A stretch of 64,000 nt of DNA from NCBI RefSeq assembly GCF_007747215.1, contig NZ_CP036273.1, positions 7,176,322-7,240,321 of the forward strand, read 5' to 3'. The position numbers and the translations under genes are program-made. Of this stretch, positions 29,082 to 37,759 are shown in pieces. This stretch comes from Urbifossiella limnaea (lineage in GTDB: Bacteria > Planctomycetota > Planctomycetia > Gemmatales > Gemmataceae). Each line of letters starts with the position of its first letter. Within the stretch, counting starts at the first letter, position 1. The notes beneath the pieces were generated by a model, which made no database searches, was not told the origin of the DNA, and saw nothing but the letters and a program-made list of their open reading frames with translations.

Positions 29082-31292
29082 CTACCCGACGTACACGCCG
29101 TCGGTGAGGAACGCGCCGCCGAACGGCGCCAGGTCTTGCAGCACGGCCGGCTCGCCGCCGCCGCCGAGGCTCACCCCCGAGTACACCCGCACCCGCGCCG
29201 GCCGGCCCGCGCCGCTGCCGACCGCCACGTCGCCGACGCCGTCGCCGTCGGCGTCGGCCACGGCCACGCGCACGCCGCCGCGGTCGTCGGCGTCGCCGGC
29301 CACGAAGAAGTTCGCCACCGGGCTCGCCTGCGCGGCGTCCACCTGACCCACACTCACCAGCGCCCCGCTCAGCACGAACACCCGCGGGGCGCCGCCGGGG
29401 CCGCCGCCGAACACGAGGTCGGCGAACCCGTCGCCGGTCACGTCGCCGGCGGCCACGAAGCTGCCGTTGCGCAGGTTCACGGCGTCGGACCCGGGGAAGG
29501 CGAAGAAGTCGTCGACGAGCCGCGTCGGCCCGCCGGCCAGGACGCTGGCGCCGCCGAAAATGGCGGTGCGCGGCCCGCCGCCGAACCCGGCCGCGACCAC
29601 CACGTCGGGCGTGCCGTCGCCGTTCACGTCGCCGAGCGCGGCGCGGGCGCCGCCGCGGAAGTTGGCGTCGTCGATGCCAAAGAAGTTCGCCCGCACGCCC
29701 ACGGCCGCGGACCCGACGGCGAGGCTGAACACGGTGACGCGCGGGCCGCCGCCCTCGTCCGGCGTCACCACGAACTCGGCCCGACCGTCGCCGTCCAGGT
29801 CGCCGGCGGCGACGTACCCGCCGCCCTGGAAGTCGCCGCCGAACGGGTCGAACGGCTGCACCAGCGGCTGCCCCGTGGCGCCGCTGACGACGGCCACCCG
29901 CAGCGCCGTGCCGGGGCCGCTGACGAGCACCGTGTCGGGGACGCCGTCGCCGTCCACGTCGCCGCTGGCGCCCCGGAGCCCGAGGAGGCCGAGGCCGCCG
30001 AGCGGCCCGACGGTCGCGGTCGGCGTGGTGCCGAACGCCCCGGTCGCCGGGTCGGCGGTGTACACCAGCGCCTGTCCGCCGCCCTGCCCGGTGACGGTGA
30101 GCGTGTTTCCCGGCCCGGCCGGCGCCGTGAACAGCTGCACCAGCACGCCGTCGGTGGCGGCCCCGCCGCCGATCACGAGTTCGCCCGTGGGCGCCAGCCC
30201 CGCCGCCGAGCCGATGTCGGACGCGGTCAGGTCCACCAGCGTCGCGCCGCTCGTGCCGAACACCGGGTCGAGGCGGCCGGCGGCGTCGAGGCGGAGCGCG
30301 AAGATGTCGGAGTTGGCGTCGCCGACGAGCACGACCTTGCCGTCGGCCTGGACGACGACGGCGTTCGCGGACGTGGCGGCGCCGAGGCCGAGGACGACGC
30401 GGCCGGCGGTGCCGAACGACGGGTCGAAGCCGCCGTTCGTGGCCAGCAGCCGCACCGCGACCAGGTCGGTGCCGTCGCTGCCGGCAACGACGATGCGGCC
30501 GTCCGGCTGCACGGCCACGGCGTTGCCGGCGTCGGCCCCGCCGGCGTCGATCACGACCGCGCCGCCGGTGCCGAACCCGCCGTCGAGCGTGCCGAGGGCG
30601 GTGAGGCGGACGACGCCGACGTCGGACCCCGCGGTGCCGGCGAGGACGAGCTTGCCGTCGGCCTGCAGCGCCGCGGCGAAGGCCCCGTCGGCACCGCCGA
30701 GGTCGATCAGCTGGATGCCGCCGCCGTTGAACGTGCCGTCGAGGCCTCCGCTGGTGGTGAGGCGGACGGCGGCGAAGTCGGCGCCGGCCCCGCCGCCGCC
30801 GGCGACGACGATGCGGCCGTCTGGCCGGACGGCGACGGCCTGGGCGAAGTCGGTTCCGCCGAGGTCGAGCACGAGTCGGCCGCCGGAGCCGGGGTTGAAG
30901 GTCGCGTCGGGTTGCCCGGTGGGGGTGAGTTTGGCGATGGCGAAGTCCGAGCCGCCCGGCCCGTCGGCGCCGCCGGCGACGACGACGGAGCCGTCGGGGC
31001 CGACGGCCACGGCCTGGGCGATGTCGATACCGCCGAAGTCGATGGCGCGCTGCCCGGTGCCGTTGAACGTGGTGTCGAGGGTGCCGTCGGCGTTGAACCG
31101 GGTGACGACCATGTTGTCGCCGGCGGTGCCGACGGTGACGACCTTGCCGTCGGCCTGCACGGCCATGTCGGCGACGGGTACGCCGACGACCGTGGCGGCA
31201 CCGCCCGTGCCGAAGGTGGGGTCGAGGCCGCCGACGGCGGGGACGACGCGGGCGTCGAGCGGCTCAACGGCGAGGCGGGTGCGCAGGGTCAT
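29082..31292 (-). CDS. Delta-60 repeat plus FG-GAP repeat surface protein
   Basis: 736 residues from ATG 31292, chosen because it directly opens the leader AVEPLDARVVPA. Residues ~20-380 hold about seven delta-60-type repeats (LDPTFGTGG ... AVQADGKVVTVG, VAVRPDGRIVVAGG). Residues ~430-736 hold FG-GAP/VCBS repeats with DxDGDG loops (DVDGDGVPD, DLDGDGRAE, DVNGDGTPD, DADGDGVGD). It should be a cell-surface or secreted beta-propeller-rich protein. The frame is open 270 codons further upstream, but that stretch is low-complexity and antisense to pseudogene sequence. Convergent with the gene at 27656. Confidence 0.85.
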   Translation of the reverse strand: MTLRTRLAVEPLDARVVPAVGGLDPTFGTGGAATVVGVPVADMAVQADGKVVTVGTAGDNMVVTRFNADGTLDTTFNGTGQRAIDFGGIDIAQAVAVGPDGSVVVAGGADGPGGSDFAIAKLTPTGQPDATFNPGSGGRLVLDLGGTDFAQAVAVRPDGRIVVAGGGGAGADFAAVRLTTSGGLDGTFNGGGIQLIDLGGADGAFAAALQADGKLVLAGTAGSDVGVVRLTALGTLDGGFGTGGAVVIDAGGADAGNAVAVQPDGRIVVAGSDGTDLVAVRLLATNGGFDPSFGTAGRVVLGLGAATSANAVVVQADGKVVLVGDANSDIFALRLDAAGRLDPVFGTSGATLVDLTASDIGSAAGLAPTGELVIGGGAATDGVLVQLFTAPAGPGNTLTVTGQGGGQALVYTADPATGAFGTTPTATVGPLGGLGLLGLRGASGDVDGDGVPDTVLVSGPGTALRVAVVSGATGQPLVQPFDPFGGDFQGGGYVAAGDLDGDGRAEFVVTPDEGGGPRVTVFSLAVGSAAVGVRANFFGIDDANFRGGARAALGDVNGDGTPDVVVAAGFGGGPRTAIFGGASVLAGGPTRLVDDFFAFPGSDAVNLRNGSFVAAGDVTGDGFADLVFGGGPGGAPRVFVLSGALVSVGQVDAAQASPVANFFVAGDADDRGGVRVAVADADGDGVGDVAVGSGAGRPARVRVYSGVSLGGGGEPAVLQDLAPFGGAFLTDGVYVG

Positions 31293-31578
31293 GCGAGCTC
31301 GGGGGAAGTCGGCGGACGGGGCGGCGTACACCCGCAAGTGCCGTGCCCCAACCTGCCGCGTGGGATCGACCGTCGGCGCCGGTTGTGTGGAGTCGAACTG
31401 CGCGGCACCGGCGGTGCGGCGGGCGGCGCGACCGGCGCAGGCGGCAGAGCTTGCCAGCCACTCCTTGACGTCCCACGAGCCGTCCGCGTGACCCGGAGGG
31501 GTCAGAATCCGCTGACGGCGGAGACGTTGAGGGTGCTCCCCCTCGGGGCCCACACCCCTCACCTGGAGACTAGGATAC

Positions 31579-32141
31579 TTGGGGAGCGTCAGCCTGGGAA
31601 ATGCTGGCACGGCCGGACCTCGCCCCGGCCCCGGCCGGCCCCGGGCGGCCCGCGTGACCGCCGCGAGCGGCGAGGCGTGGCTGGCGTTCGACGACGCCTC
31701 GCCACCGCAGGCGGTCGCGCGGGGCGACGTGCTGGTCGTGAACGTCGTCCTCGACCCGGCCGCGCCGCCCGCCGAACTCCTCGTCGAGTTCCGCGTCGAC
31801 ACCGCCGAGCACCGGGCGTTCTGGGGCGAGAACCGAATCGCCCGCGGGCTGGACGGGTCGGCCGGCCGGCACCGGCTCGGGCCGCTCCCGCCGGCCGGCG
31901 CGTGGGTGCGGCTCGAAATCCCGGCCGAGGCCGTCGGGCTGCCGGCGGGCAACGGCGTGAGCGGGCTCGCGGTCGGGGTAGTGTGGTCGGCACGGACCGA
32001 GTCGCTCGCGGCCTGGGAGGCGTTCGAGCGCGACCGCGACGACGGGAACCTCCCGCGGGCGCCGACCCGGCCGAGCTCGCCGCCCTGACGGTCGCGGCGC
32101 ACCTGCTCCTCAACCTCGACGAACCGATCACCCTGGAGTAG
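31579..32141 (+). pseudogene. Remnant of a DUF1549/DUF1553 gene (internal deletion and frameshift)
   Basis: Residues encoded from ~31650 (EAWLAFDD, VLDPAAPPAELLVEFRVDT, EHRAFWGENRIARG, AGAWVRLEIPAEAVGLPAG) match the carbohydrate-binding-like insertion found in many PSCyt1/PSD1 proteins. After a shift of frame near 32062 the sequence reads DPAELAALTVAAHLLLNLDE and PITLE, then TAG at 32139-32141. That is the typical DUF1553 C-terminus. The DUF1549 and most DUF1553 sequence between the two is missing, as is any proper start, so the gene is dead. 31293-31578 upstream shows no gene. Confidence 0.65.
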
Positions 32142-32144
32142 CCG

Positions 32145-32550
32145 ATGGCGCCCGCGCTGGCGCTGACGAGCCGGGACTAGTTCGCCCGGAGCGGGACGTT
32201 CCTCCGGGGGCTAGCCGCGGCCGGGCTGCTCGGCCGCGACGGCGGCGCGTACCCGGGGCCGCACAACCCCGCCCGGGCGCGGCGGGTGATCTACCTGTTC
32301 CAGTCCGGCGGCCCGAGCCAGACGGACCTGTTCGACCCGAAGCCGAAGCTGGCCGAGATGCACGGCCGCGAGATCCCGCCGTCGGTCCGCGGCGACCAGC
32401 GGACCACGGCGATGACGCGCGACCAGCCGGGCTTTCCGCTAGCCGGCAGCCCGTTCGCGTTCCGCCGGCACGGCCGCGGCGGCATCGAGCTGTCCGAGCT
32501 GATCCCGCACACGGCCGGCGTGGTGGACGACCTCACGCTGATCCGCCCGC
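32145..32550 (+). pseudogene. Remnant of a DUF1501 gene (nonsense codon, 3' truncation)
   Basis: ATG 32145 lies 3 nt after the DUF1553 remnant and the frame reads MAPALALTSRD, then a TAG at 32178-32180, then FARSGTFLRGLAAAGLLGRD. It continues as a clear DUF1501 N-terminus: RRVIYLFQSGGPSQTDLFDP, KLAEMHGREIPPSVRGDQRT, ELIPHTAGVVDDLTLIR. Similarity stops near 32550, at about one third of the family length, where the convergent oxidoreductase gene begins. The usual DUF1553-DUF1501 order is kept, so both remnants come from one lost operon. Confidence 0.75.
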
Positions 32551-32598
32551 CCGGCGCTCCCGGAGTGCAAGGTTTCGCCGGACGTCCGACCCGGGGCA

Positions 32599-33651
32599 CT
32601 AGCCCGGCAGGCCGCTCGCCTTCAGCAGCGTGTCCTGCACCGCGAGGTCGTGGGCCGGCGGGAAGTCGGTCGGCTTCTCGCCGCGGATCACCCGGGCCAT
32701 GTCGGCCGCGTCGGCGACGTACCGGGTGTACCGCGGGAACGTCACCGCCTGCGTCCCCTTCCTGTACCCGTCCCGGTCGCGGGACAGCGCCACCCGTGCG
32801 GCCGGGTTGTCGAGCGGCTGGACGTGGAACGTCCCCGCGGTGCCGCACACCACGAGGTGGCGCCGGTCGCCGCCCTCGACCTCCAGCGCGGTCGACCGCA
32901 CCGTCGCCGTCGCCCGCGGGTACGACAGTACCGCCAGCGTGTTGTCGAGCAGGCCGTCGGCCCCCGTGCGCGTGTTGAACGGCGCCACCGCCGCCGGCTT
33001 GCCGAGCACGCCGACGACGAGGTCGAGTACGTGGCAGCCGAGCTCGAACATCATGCCGCCGGGGTACGCGGCCAGCTCGCGGCGCCCGGCCGGGTCCACG
33101 ACCTTGCTCATCACCGCGTGCACCTCGAACACGTCGCCGAGCCAGCCCTTCCGCAGGAAGTCGCGGAGCAGCACGACCGCCGGGTTGTAGCGGTACATGT
33201 AGCCCAGCTGCACGAGCAACTTCTTCTGTCGGGCGACGGCGAGGACGCGGGCGAGGTGGGCGAGCGACTCGCCGGCCGGCTTGTCGATGTGGACGTGCAT
33301 TCCCGCCGCGACGCAGGCCTCGGCGTGGCCGAGCAGGTCGCGGACGCGGGTCTCGACGAGCACGGCTTGCAGCCCCGCCGTGCCGAGCAGCTGGTCGCGG
33401 GTCAGCCAGCGGAGCCCGCGGTACGCCGGCTGGTCCGCGGCCCGCGTCCGGAGTTCCTCGTCCGGCTCGACGACGCCGACCACCTCGTAGTCCGGCGACG
33501 CCCGGTAGGCGGCGAGCTTGGTGGCGTGGGCGTGGCCGACGCCGATCTGGCCGACCTTGATCCGCGGCGGGGCGGGCTGGCCGGCGGCGCGGCCGGCGAC
33601 GAGCGCGGCCCCGGCGGCGACGACGGTACGGCGGGTGACGGTGCGGGTCAT
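32599..33651 (-). CDS. Gfo/Idh/MocA-family oxidoreductase with Tat-type leader
   Basis: 350 residues from ATG 33651. The N-terminus MTRTVTRRTVVAAGAALVAG is a Tat-type signal, as in many planctomycete members. The Rossmann part follows (KVGQIGVGHAHATKLAAYR, VVGVVEPDEELR, VLVETRVRDLLGHAEACVAA, HVHIDKPAGES with the EKP-like motif as DKP), and then the C-terminal GFO domain (YPGGMMFELGCHVLDLVVGV). It should be an NAD(P)-dependent sugar or inositol oxidoreductase or aldose lyase-type enzyme; the substrate is unknown. Stands next to the DUF1501 remnant, with which it is convergent. Confidence 0.88.
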   Translation of the reverse strand: MTRTVTRRTVVAAGAALVAGRAAGQPAPPRIKVGQIGVGHAHATKLAAYRASPDYEVVGVVEPDEELRTRAADQPAYRGLRWLTRDQLLGTAGLQAVLVETRVRDLLGHAEACVAAGMHVHIDKPAGESLAHLARVLAVARQKKLLVQLGYMYRYNPAVVLLRDFLRKGWLGDVFEVHAVMSKVVDPAGRRELAAYPGGMMFELGCHVLDLVVGVLGKPAAVAPFNTRTGADGLLDNTLAVLSYPRATATVRSTALEVEGGDRRHLVVCGTAGTFHVQPLDNPAARVALSRDRDGYRKGTQAVTFPRYTRYVADAADMARVIRGEKPTDFPPAHDLAVQDTLLKASGLPG

Positions 33652-34200
33652 GGCGGGCCTCTCGGTACGCGGACGCCACCCGGCTTCATTCCCGGGATGC
33701 CGTCCTCCCAACCCGTGCGAACCCGGTCGAGCACGAAGCCGATCGGTTCGCCGCGGATCATGCTACTGTCGAAACTCGAAGCCCCATCGTCCGCCGACCG
33801 GCCAGCCAGCCGGCGTCATGGACCTTCACGCGGGTGCCCGGCTGTAGCTCCTTAACTTATGGGGGTGGGTGTCGGCGATGGAAGGGTCGAGCACGGGGGC
33901 GTCATCCCCCGCGGGCGACGCGACGGTTGGGGACGCGCCGGCGAGGGGGTCCACGAACGGGATAGGCTTCGAGGCACACTCGGTAGAATCCCACGGGGCG
34001 CGGGAGACCCACTCCCCGCCGACCGATCAGCGGGCGGAGTCGCTCGACGGGTGCGTGCCGGAGGTCGGGACGGGGTTGCGGGGACGGGCCACGGCAGCGC
34101 CACCGGGTGCTTCCGGTCCGCGGACCGAATCGAACTGTACTCCGGGGCCGGAGCCAGACCGATTTTCGTGGCCGTTGATCCAAGAATTCCGGCGCTATTC
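33652..34200. other. Gene-free stretch left of the island
   Basis: About 550 nt between the oxidoreductase start and the left direct repeat. Overlapping frames exist on both strands but none shows a family, a sensible start or a ribosome site. GC content drops near 34130-34200. I see no gene or RNA here. Confidence 0.5.
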
Positions 34201-34227
34201 GCAGTGGGTCGGGCGGGAGTCGAACCC
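34201..34227 (-). repeat. Left attachment-site repeat (tRNA 3' fragment)
   Basis: 27 nt beginning GCAGTGGGTCGGGCGGGAGT and identical to 53474-53500. On the minus strand it reads as the T-arm, acceptor 3' strand and discriminator of the tRNA at 53478-53549, plus CTGC. Upstream sequence on that strand lacks the matching 5' acceptor (GGGTCGG) and a D-arm, so it is a fragment and not a second tRNA gene. Confidence 0.78.
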
Positions 34228-34368
34228 ACAACCACCCGCTTAAAAGGAAGACTGCAATTGCCCCCGAAAACGCTCCGAACGCCTGCGTTTTCCAGGACTT
34301 TGATACTACCTACACGTCTTGCACGGTGCCAGAACCGTTGCGTGGATTTCCTAGGATTTCTGGATGCT

Positions 34369-34394
34369 CCACGGCATTCCGCGGAATGCCGTGG
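34369..34394. promoter_or_regulatory. Perfect 26-bp palindrome near the island's left end
   Basis: The sequence is fully self-complementary around the centre TTCCGCGGAA, with half-site CCACGGCATTCCG. It lies 142 nt inside the left attachment repeat, in a gene-free stretch. It could be a recombinase accessory or excisionase site, or a dimeric regulator operator. A related but imperfect TTCCGTGGAA palindrome stands upstream of the integrase at 53368-53392. Confidence 0.5.
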
Positions 34395-34801
34395 TACCTT
34401 TCTGGCCTCAGTGGCAGGCTGTCCTCTCCACCACAATTTTGCCGGTTACTGGTCGGAGTGAAGACAGGGAACGCGTTCGTCGGCGCCACGCGGCCGCATC
34501 ACAGTATTCCCACACCACCCCTCTGTTCCAGTCACCGGGACAACCGGGACAGGTGTAGTGTGTCATGCGAACGAGAGCGGAACTCTTGTCCCGGTTCGCG
34601 CCAATCCGGAAAGCAACCCGGCACGCGAAACCGGGACGACAAGATTCCGGCGGGCTGACCTCCGCCGGGTAGCCGTCTTCTCAGCGATCGGCCTGGGTCC
34701 AGTTGTGCGAGGCACTCGTGCGTTTCGACGAGGCAGTCGCGGATGATCTCGTTCACGGTGCGATTCATTCGCACGCCCCGTGGGTGCCCGCCCGGTCGTG
34801 G
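34395..34801. other. No gene seen
   Basis: About 400 nt between the palindrome and the porin stop codon. It is rich in CCGGGAC-type words that resemble the coding repeats of the truncated gene at 50128-50474, so it may hold worn-down mobile DNA. No frame is convincing. Confidence 0.4.
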
Positions 34802-36121
34802 TCAGAAGAACAGCGCGTACCGGACGCCGAAGATGTGGGCGACCGTCGACGGGGCGCCGACCGGGTACGGGATCCCGGCGGTGTAGTTCAGCATCACCCG
34901 GGTGTAGCTGTTCAGGTACCAGTTCGCCCCCGTGGTGAACTCGTAGAGGCGGGTGGCAGCCGGGAACCCGTTGGCGTCGGGGGGGAGGTTCGGGGAGGTG
35001 AAGTCGAGGTACGCGAACCGCGCGACCAACTCCACAGCACCCCACCCGCCGCGCGGGTCGGTCCGCGACCGGATCAGCGGCCGCCGGACCCCCACCTGGT
35101 CGAACGAGCCGCGGGTCCGGTTGTAGCCCCGATGTTCGCCGGTCGTGAAGTAGCTTACCGCGAGGTAGCTCCCGTGCACGAACACCGACCCCGCGTCCGT
35201 CTGCTGCACCCCGGCCGCCGACCACTCGGCCTGCGCCGAGAACGACCCCCACACGCCGGCGGCCTGGAGGTTGTACAGCTGGTACCCATTCGCCGGGATG
35301 TCCACGGGGGCGAGGAACGGCGACCCCGGGTTGTCGTCCACCGACAGGAGGTTCGACCCGGTCCGCGGGGTGAAGTTGATGACCCCGTTCGGCGGCACCC
35401 GCTGTGAGAACGCGCCGCCCAGGTGGACCAGCCGGAAAGCGTCCTCGTCCGGTTCGTACACGGGGAGGCCGGTCAGCCGCGTGGTGACCGCCCAGTTGCC
35501 GTCGTCGCCGAGGCTCTGCCCGTTGCTCGGGGTGCCGTCCCGGAAGGCGCCGACCGAGAACAGCACCCGCTCGTCGTCCGGCCACCAGAAGCCGCACACG
35601 CCCCAGTTCCGCGCGGGGGCGAGGACGTTCTGCGGGGCGCGCTCCAGGAACGTGATGAAGTTCGAGCTGGTCATCCCTTCGAGGCTGTACGGCTCGCGGA
35701 AGTGCCCGATGCGGACCTGGCGCACCCCCGGGATCGCGTCCAGCCCCACGAACACGTCGCGCAGGCGGACGTTTCCCCCGGCCAACTCGACCTCCGAGAC
35801 CCAGCTCGTGGAGTCGCCGACGGTCCCCTGCGCCCCGAGCCGGACGCGGCGGAAGCCGTAGCCGTTCATCAGGTCGCCGAGCGTCGCCTTGCTCTGCTCC
35901 GACTGCGACGCGAGGACCGCGTCGGCCTCGACCCGGCCCCGCATCTGGATCGTCGGCTTGAGGTCGAGCAGCCCGGCGAGTCGGTCCGCCGCCGGCGGGT
36001 CTTCGGCCTCGGGCGGTCTCGCGGCGACGGGGCTCGCGGGCGGCTCGGGCGGTGGCTCCGCGCGAACCGTCCCAACCCCGGTCAGGACGGCGAGCAGTGC
36101 GTGCAGCGCCGCACGGGTCAT
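34802..36121 (-). CDS. OprP/OprO-type porin
   Basis: 439 residues with a signal peptide (MTRAALHALLAVLTGVGTVRA) and a Pro/Ala-rich linker to ~residue 50. A 16-strand porin pattern follows: GYGFRRVRLGAQGTVGDS, VSEVELAGGNVRLRDVFVGL, VRIGHFREPYSLEGMTSSNF, FLERAPQNVLAPARNWGV. It ends in aromatic strands (HIFGVRYALFF with a C-terminal Phe, as outer-membrane barrels do). Phosphate-selective porin O/P relatives pass anions, so a sulfated or phosphorylated solute is conceivable. It is 80 nt downstream of the FadL-like gene and probably shares its promoter. Confidence 0.85.
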   Translation of the reverse strand: MTRAALHALLAVLTGVGTVRAEPPPEPPASPVAARPPEAEDPPAADRLAGLLDLKPTIQMRGRVEADAVLASQSEQSKATLGDLMNGYGFRRVRLGAQGTVGDSTSWVSEVELAGGNVRLRDVFVGLDAIPGVRQVRIGHFREPYSLEGMTSSNFITFLERAPQNVLAPARNWGVCGFWWPDDERVLFSVGAFRDGTPSNGQSLGDDGNWAVTTRLTGLPVYEPDEDAFRLVHLGGAFSQRVPPNGVINFTPRTGSNLLSVDDNPGSPFLAPVDIPANGYQLYNLQAAGVWGSFSAQAEWSAAGVQQTDAGSVFVHGSYLAVSYFTTGEHRGYNRTRGSFDQVGVRRPLIRSRTDPRGGWGAVELVARFAYLDFTSPNLPPDANGFPAATRLYEFTTGANWYLNSYTRVMLNYTAGIPYPVGAPSTVAHIFGVRYALFF

Positions 36122-36201
36122 GGGGCCCTCGCGGGATCAGCGGGTCGGCACCGACCCCGGGGAATAACCCGGTCCGACCGGGCGGTCAACGCCTGGTCGC
36201 G

Positions 36202-37548
36202 TCACGGCGCCGCCACGACCGCCTCGCCGGCCGGCGGGCAGGCCGCGGCCCCGCCCCACGCGCCGCCGAACTTGATCTGGAGGTTGAACAGCAGGGAGTG
36301 GCTCGACGCCTCGAGGCCGACGTTCGTGTTCGGGATCCGGTCGACCACGCCGTTGATTTCGTTCTGGAACCCGTAGGCGTAGCCGACGGACAGCGCCATC
36401 GCCTCGGTCAGGTTCATGGTCGTCCCGACGCTGATCGTGTGCTGGATGATCGCCGGCGACTGGAGGTTGAACAGGGCGCGGGTGTTCTCGAGCGGGTTCG
36501 TGTTGTACTGGTACCCGGCGCGGACGGCGACGCGGTCGGTGAGCTGGTAGTTGCCGCCGACGGCCGCGGCGAAGGCGCTCTCCCACCCCAGTCCGCCCTC
36601 GCTGGTCGGGGTGCCGAACAGGTCCGTGTTCGCGTAGTCGAAGTACCGCATGTCCACCCCCAGCGTCAGCCGGTCGATCCCCCGCCACGCCACGCCCCAC
36701 GAGTAGATCGCCGGCAGGCTCGCCTTGAGCGACAGCGTCTGCGCGTTCCCGAGGTTGTCGCGGGTGTTGAACTTCCACGTCTCCAGCCACTGCGGGCTGG
36801 TGTACCCGAAGCCGACGTCGAGGGCGTCGGTGACCGAGTAGACCAGACCCGCCCGGACGCCGCCGCCCCAGAACGGCCGGGAGTCCGTCGCCGCCAGGAA
36901 CGTGTTCGGCTGCCCGGGGATCTGGTTCGGCGGGGCGAAGTAGGCCGGGTCGAACGACACGAACGTGATGTCCACCGTCGGGCCGACGCCGACGACCAGC
37001 CGGTCGGTGACCTGGTACGACACGGTCGGGGTGAGCTGCAGCAGTTGCATGTTCGCGAACGTCGGGCCGAGGACGACCTGGCCGAACGGGCCGGTCGGCG
37101 AGAGGATCGGGTTGTTCGCGTCCCCGGGGAAGTTGACCCCGCCGCCGCCGAGGGCGATGAGCCCGGTCCCGAAGGTCAGGGGGCTCTCCTCGTCCAGCTT
37201 GGACACGACCCCGAGGGTCGGGATCAGGGGGAAGCCGTTGTCGCTCCGGGTGCGGCCGGACAGGACGGTGCCCTGGAGCGGGGCCGGGCGGCTCGACGAG
37301 ACGTAGATCTCGGGGTACACGAACGCGCCCCCGATCGAGGCCTCGTTCCGCCCGAGCCGGCCGATGGCGGCGGGGTTCCAGTACAGCGCCCCGATGGCGT
37401 CGATCGGCGTCGCGGTCGAGACGCCGGCCATGCCGGCGTGCGTCGCTCCCGCGCCGGGCAGGTACACGCCCGGCTGAGCGTTCGCCGTGGCGGGGGCGGC
37501 CGCGAGGAGTACCGCAACGCCGAGCCCGAGCCGGCACGTTCGTGTCAT
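36202..37548 (-). CDS. OmpP1/FadL/TodX-family outer-membrane transporter
   Basis: 448 residues from ATG 37548, which opens a signal peptide (LGLGVAVLLAAAPATANA). The FadL-type mature start is visible: GAGATHAGMAGVSTATPID followed by AIGALYWNPAAIGRLGRNE (the NPA motif). Beta-strand-rich sequence ends with SHSLLFNLQIKFGG and a Cys/Pro tail. The family imports hydrophobic compounds such as fatty acids and aromatics through a lateral channel. This points to an amphiphilic or aromatic substrate for the island. A copy of the 19-nt island box lies 87 nt upstream. Confidence 0.86.
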   Translation of the reverse strand: MTRTCRLGLGVAVLLAAAPATANAQPGVYLPGAGATHAGMAGVSTATPIDAIGALYWNPAAIGRLGRNEASIGGAFVYPEIYVSSSRPAPLQGTVLSGRTRSDNGFPLIPTLGVVSKLDEESPLTFGTGLIALGGGGVNFPGDANNPILSPTGPFGQVVLGPTFANMQLLQLTPTVSYQVTDRLVVGVGPTVDITFVSFDPAYFAPPNQIPGQPNTFLAATDSRPFWGGGVRAGLVYSVTDALDVGFGYTSPQWLETWKFNTRDNLGNAQTLSLKASLPAIYSWGVAWRGIDRLTLGVDMRYFDYANTDLFGTPTSEGGLGWESAFAAAVGGNYQLTDRVAVRAGYQYNTNPLENTRALFNLQSPAIIQHTISVGTTMNLTEAMALSVGYAYGFQNEINGVVDRIPNTNVGLEASSHSLLFNLQIKFGGAWGGAAACPPAGEAVVAAP

Positions 37549-37634
37549 AGCCCTCTCCCGAACAGTGGGATCACAGCAGGAATATCGGTTGGGTGAATTA
37601 CGCCACTTGAGCAGGCTGTACCACGAAGGGAGCG

Positions 37635-37653
37635 GATCATCCAAAAGCGGCAA
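37635..37653 (-). promoter_or_regulatory. Island box 1: candidate AraC operator in the fadL/oprB divergent region
   Basis: On the minus strand it reads TTGCCGCTTTTGGATGATC. Fourteen of 19 positions are shared by all three copies (consensus TTGCCGNTTNTGGATNNNC). It lies 87 nt before the FadL-like start and 107 nt before the OprB-like start on the other strand, so it could serve both. Confidence 0.55.
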
Positions 37654-37759
37654 TCACGTTCCCGTCTGTTCCGGTCCCGAATCCGACCTCATGCGGGCGA
37701 TTGAGAAGAAGGTGGTCGCCAGGATGGCGGCACTCGAACGACCCGCAACGGAGTGCGTG

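Noticed and set aside
29136-32141. Long plus-strand open frame (about 1,000 codons) opposite the delta-60/FG-GAP gene
   Set aside because: Repetitive Val/Gly/Ala/Arg sequence mirrors the repeats of the real gene on the minus strand. Only its last part overlaps true DUF1553 remnant DNA.
34201-34276. Possible second complete tRNA at the left attachment site
   Set aside because: The T-arm and acceptor 3' strand are present but the 5' acceptor GGGTCGG and a D-arm are absent, and the anticodon stem does not pair. It is a 3' fragment.
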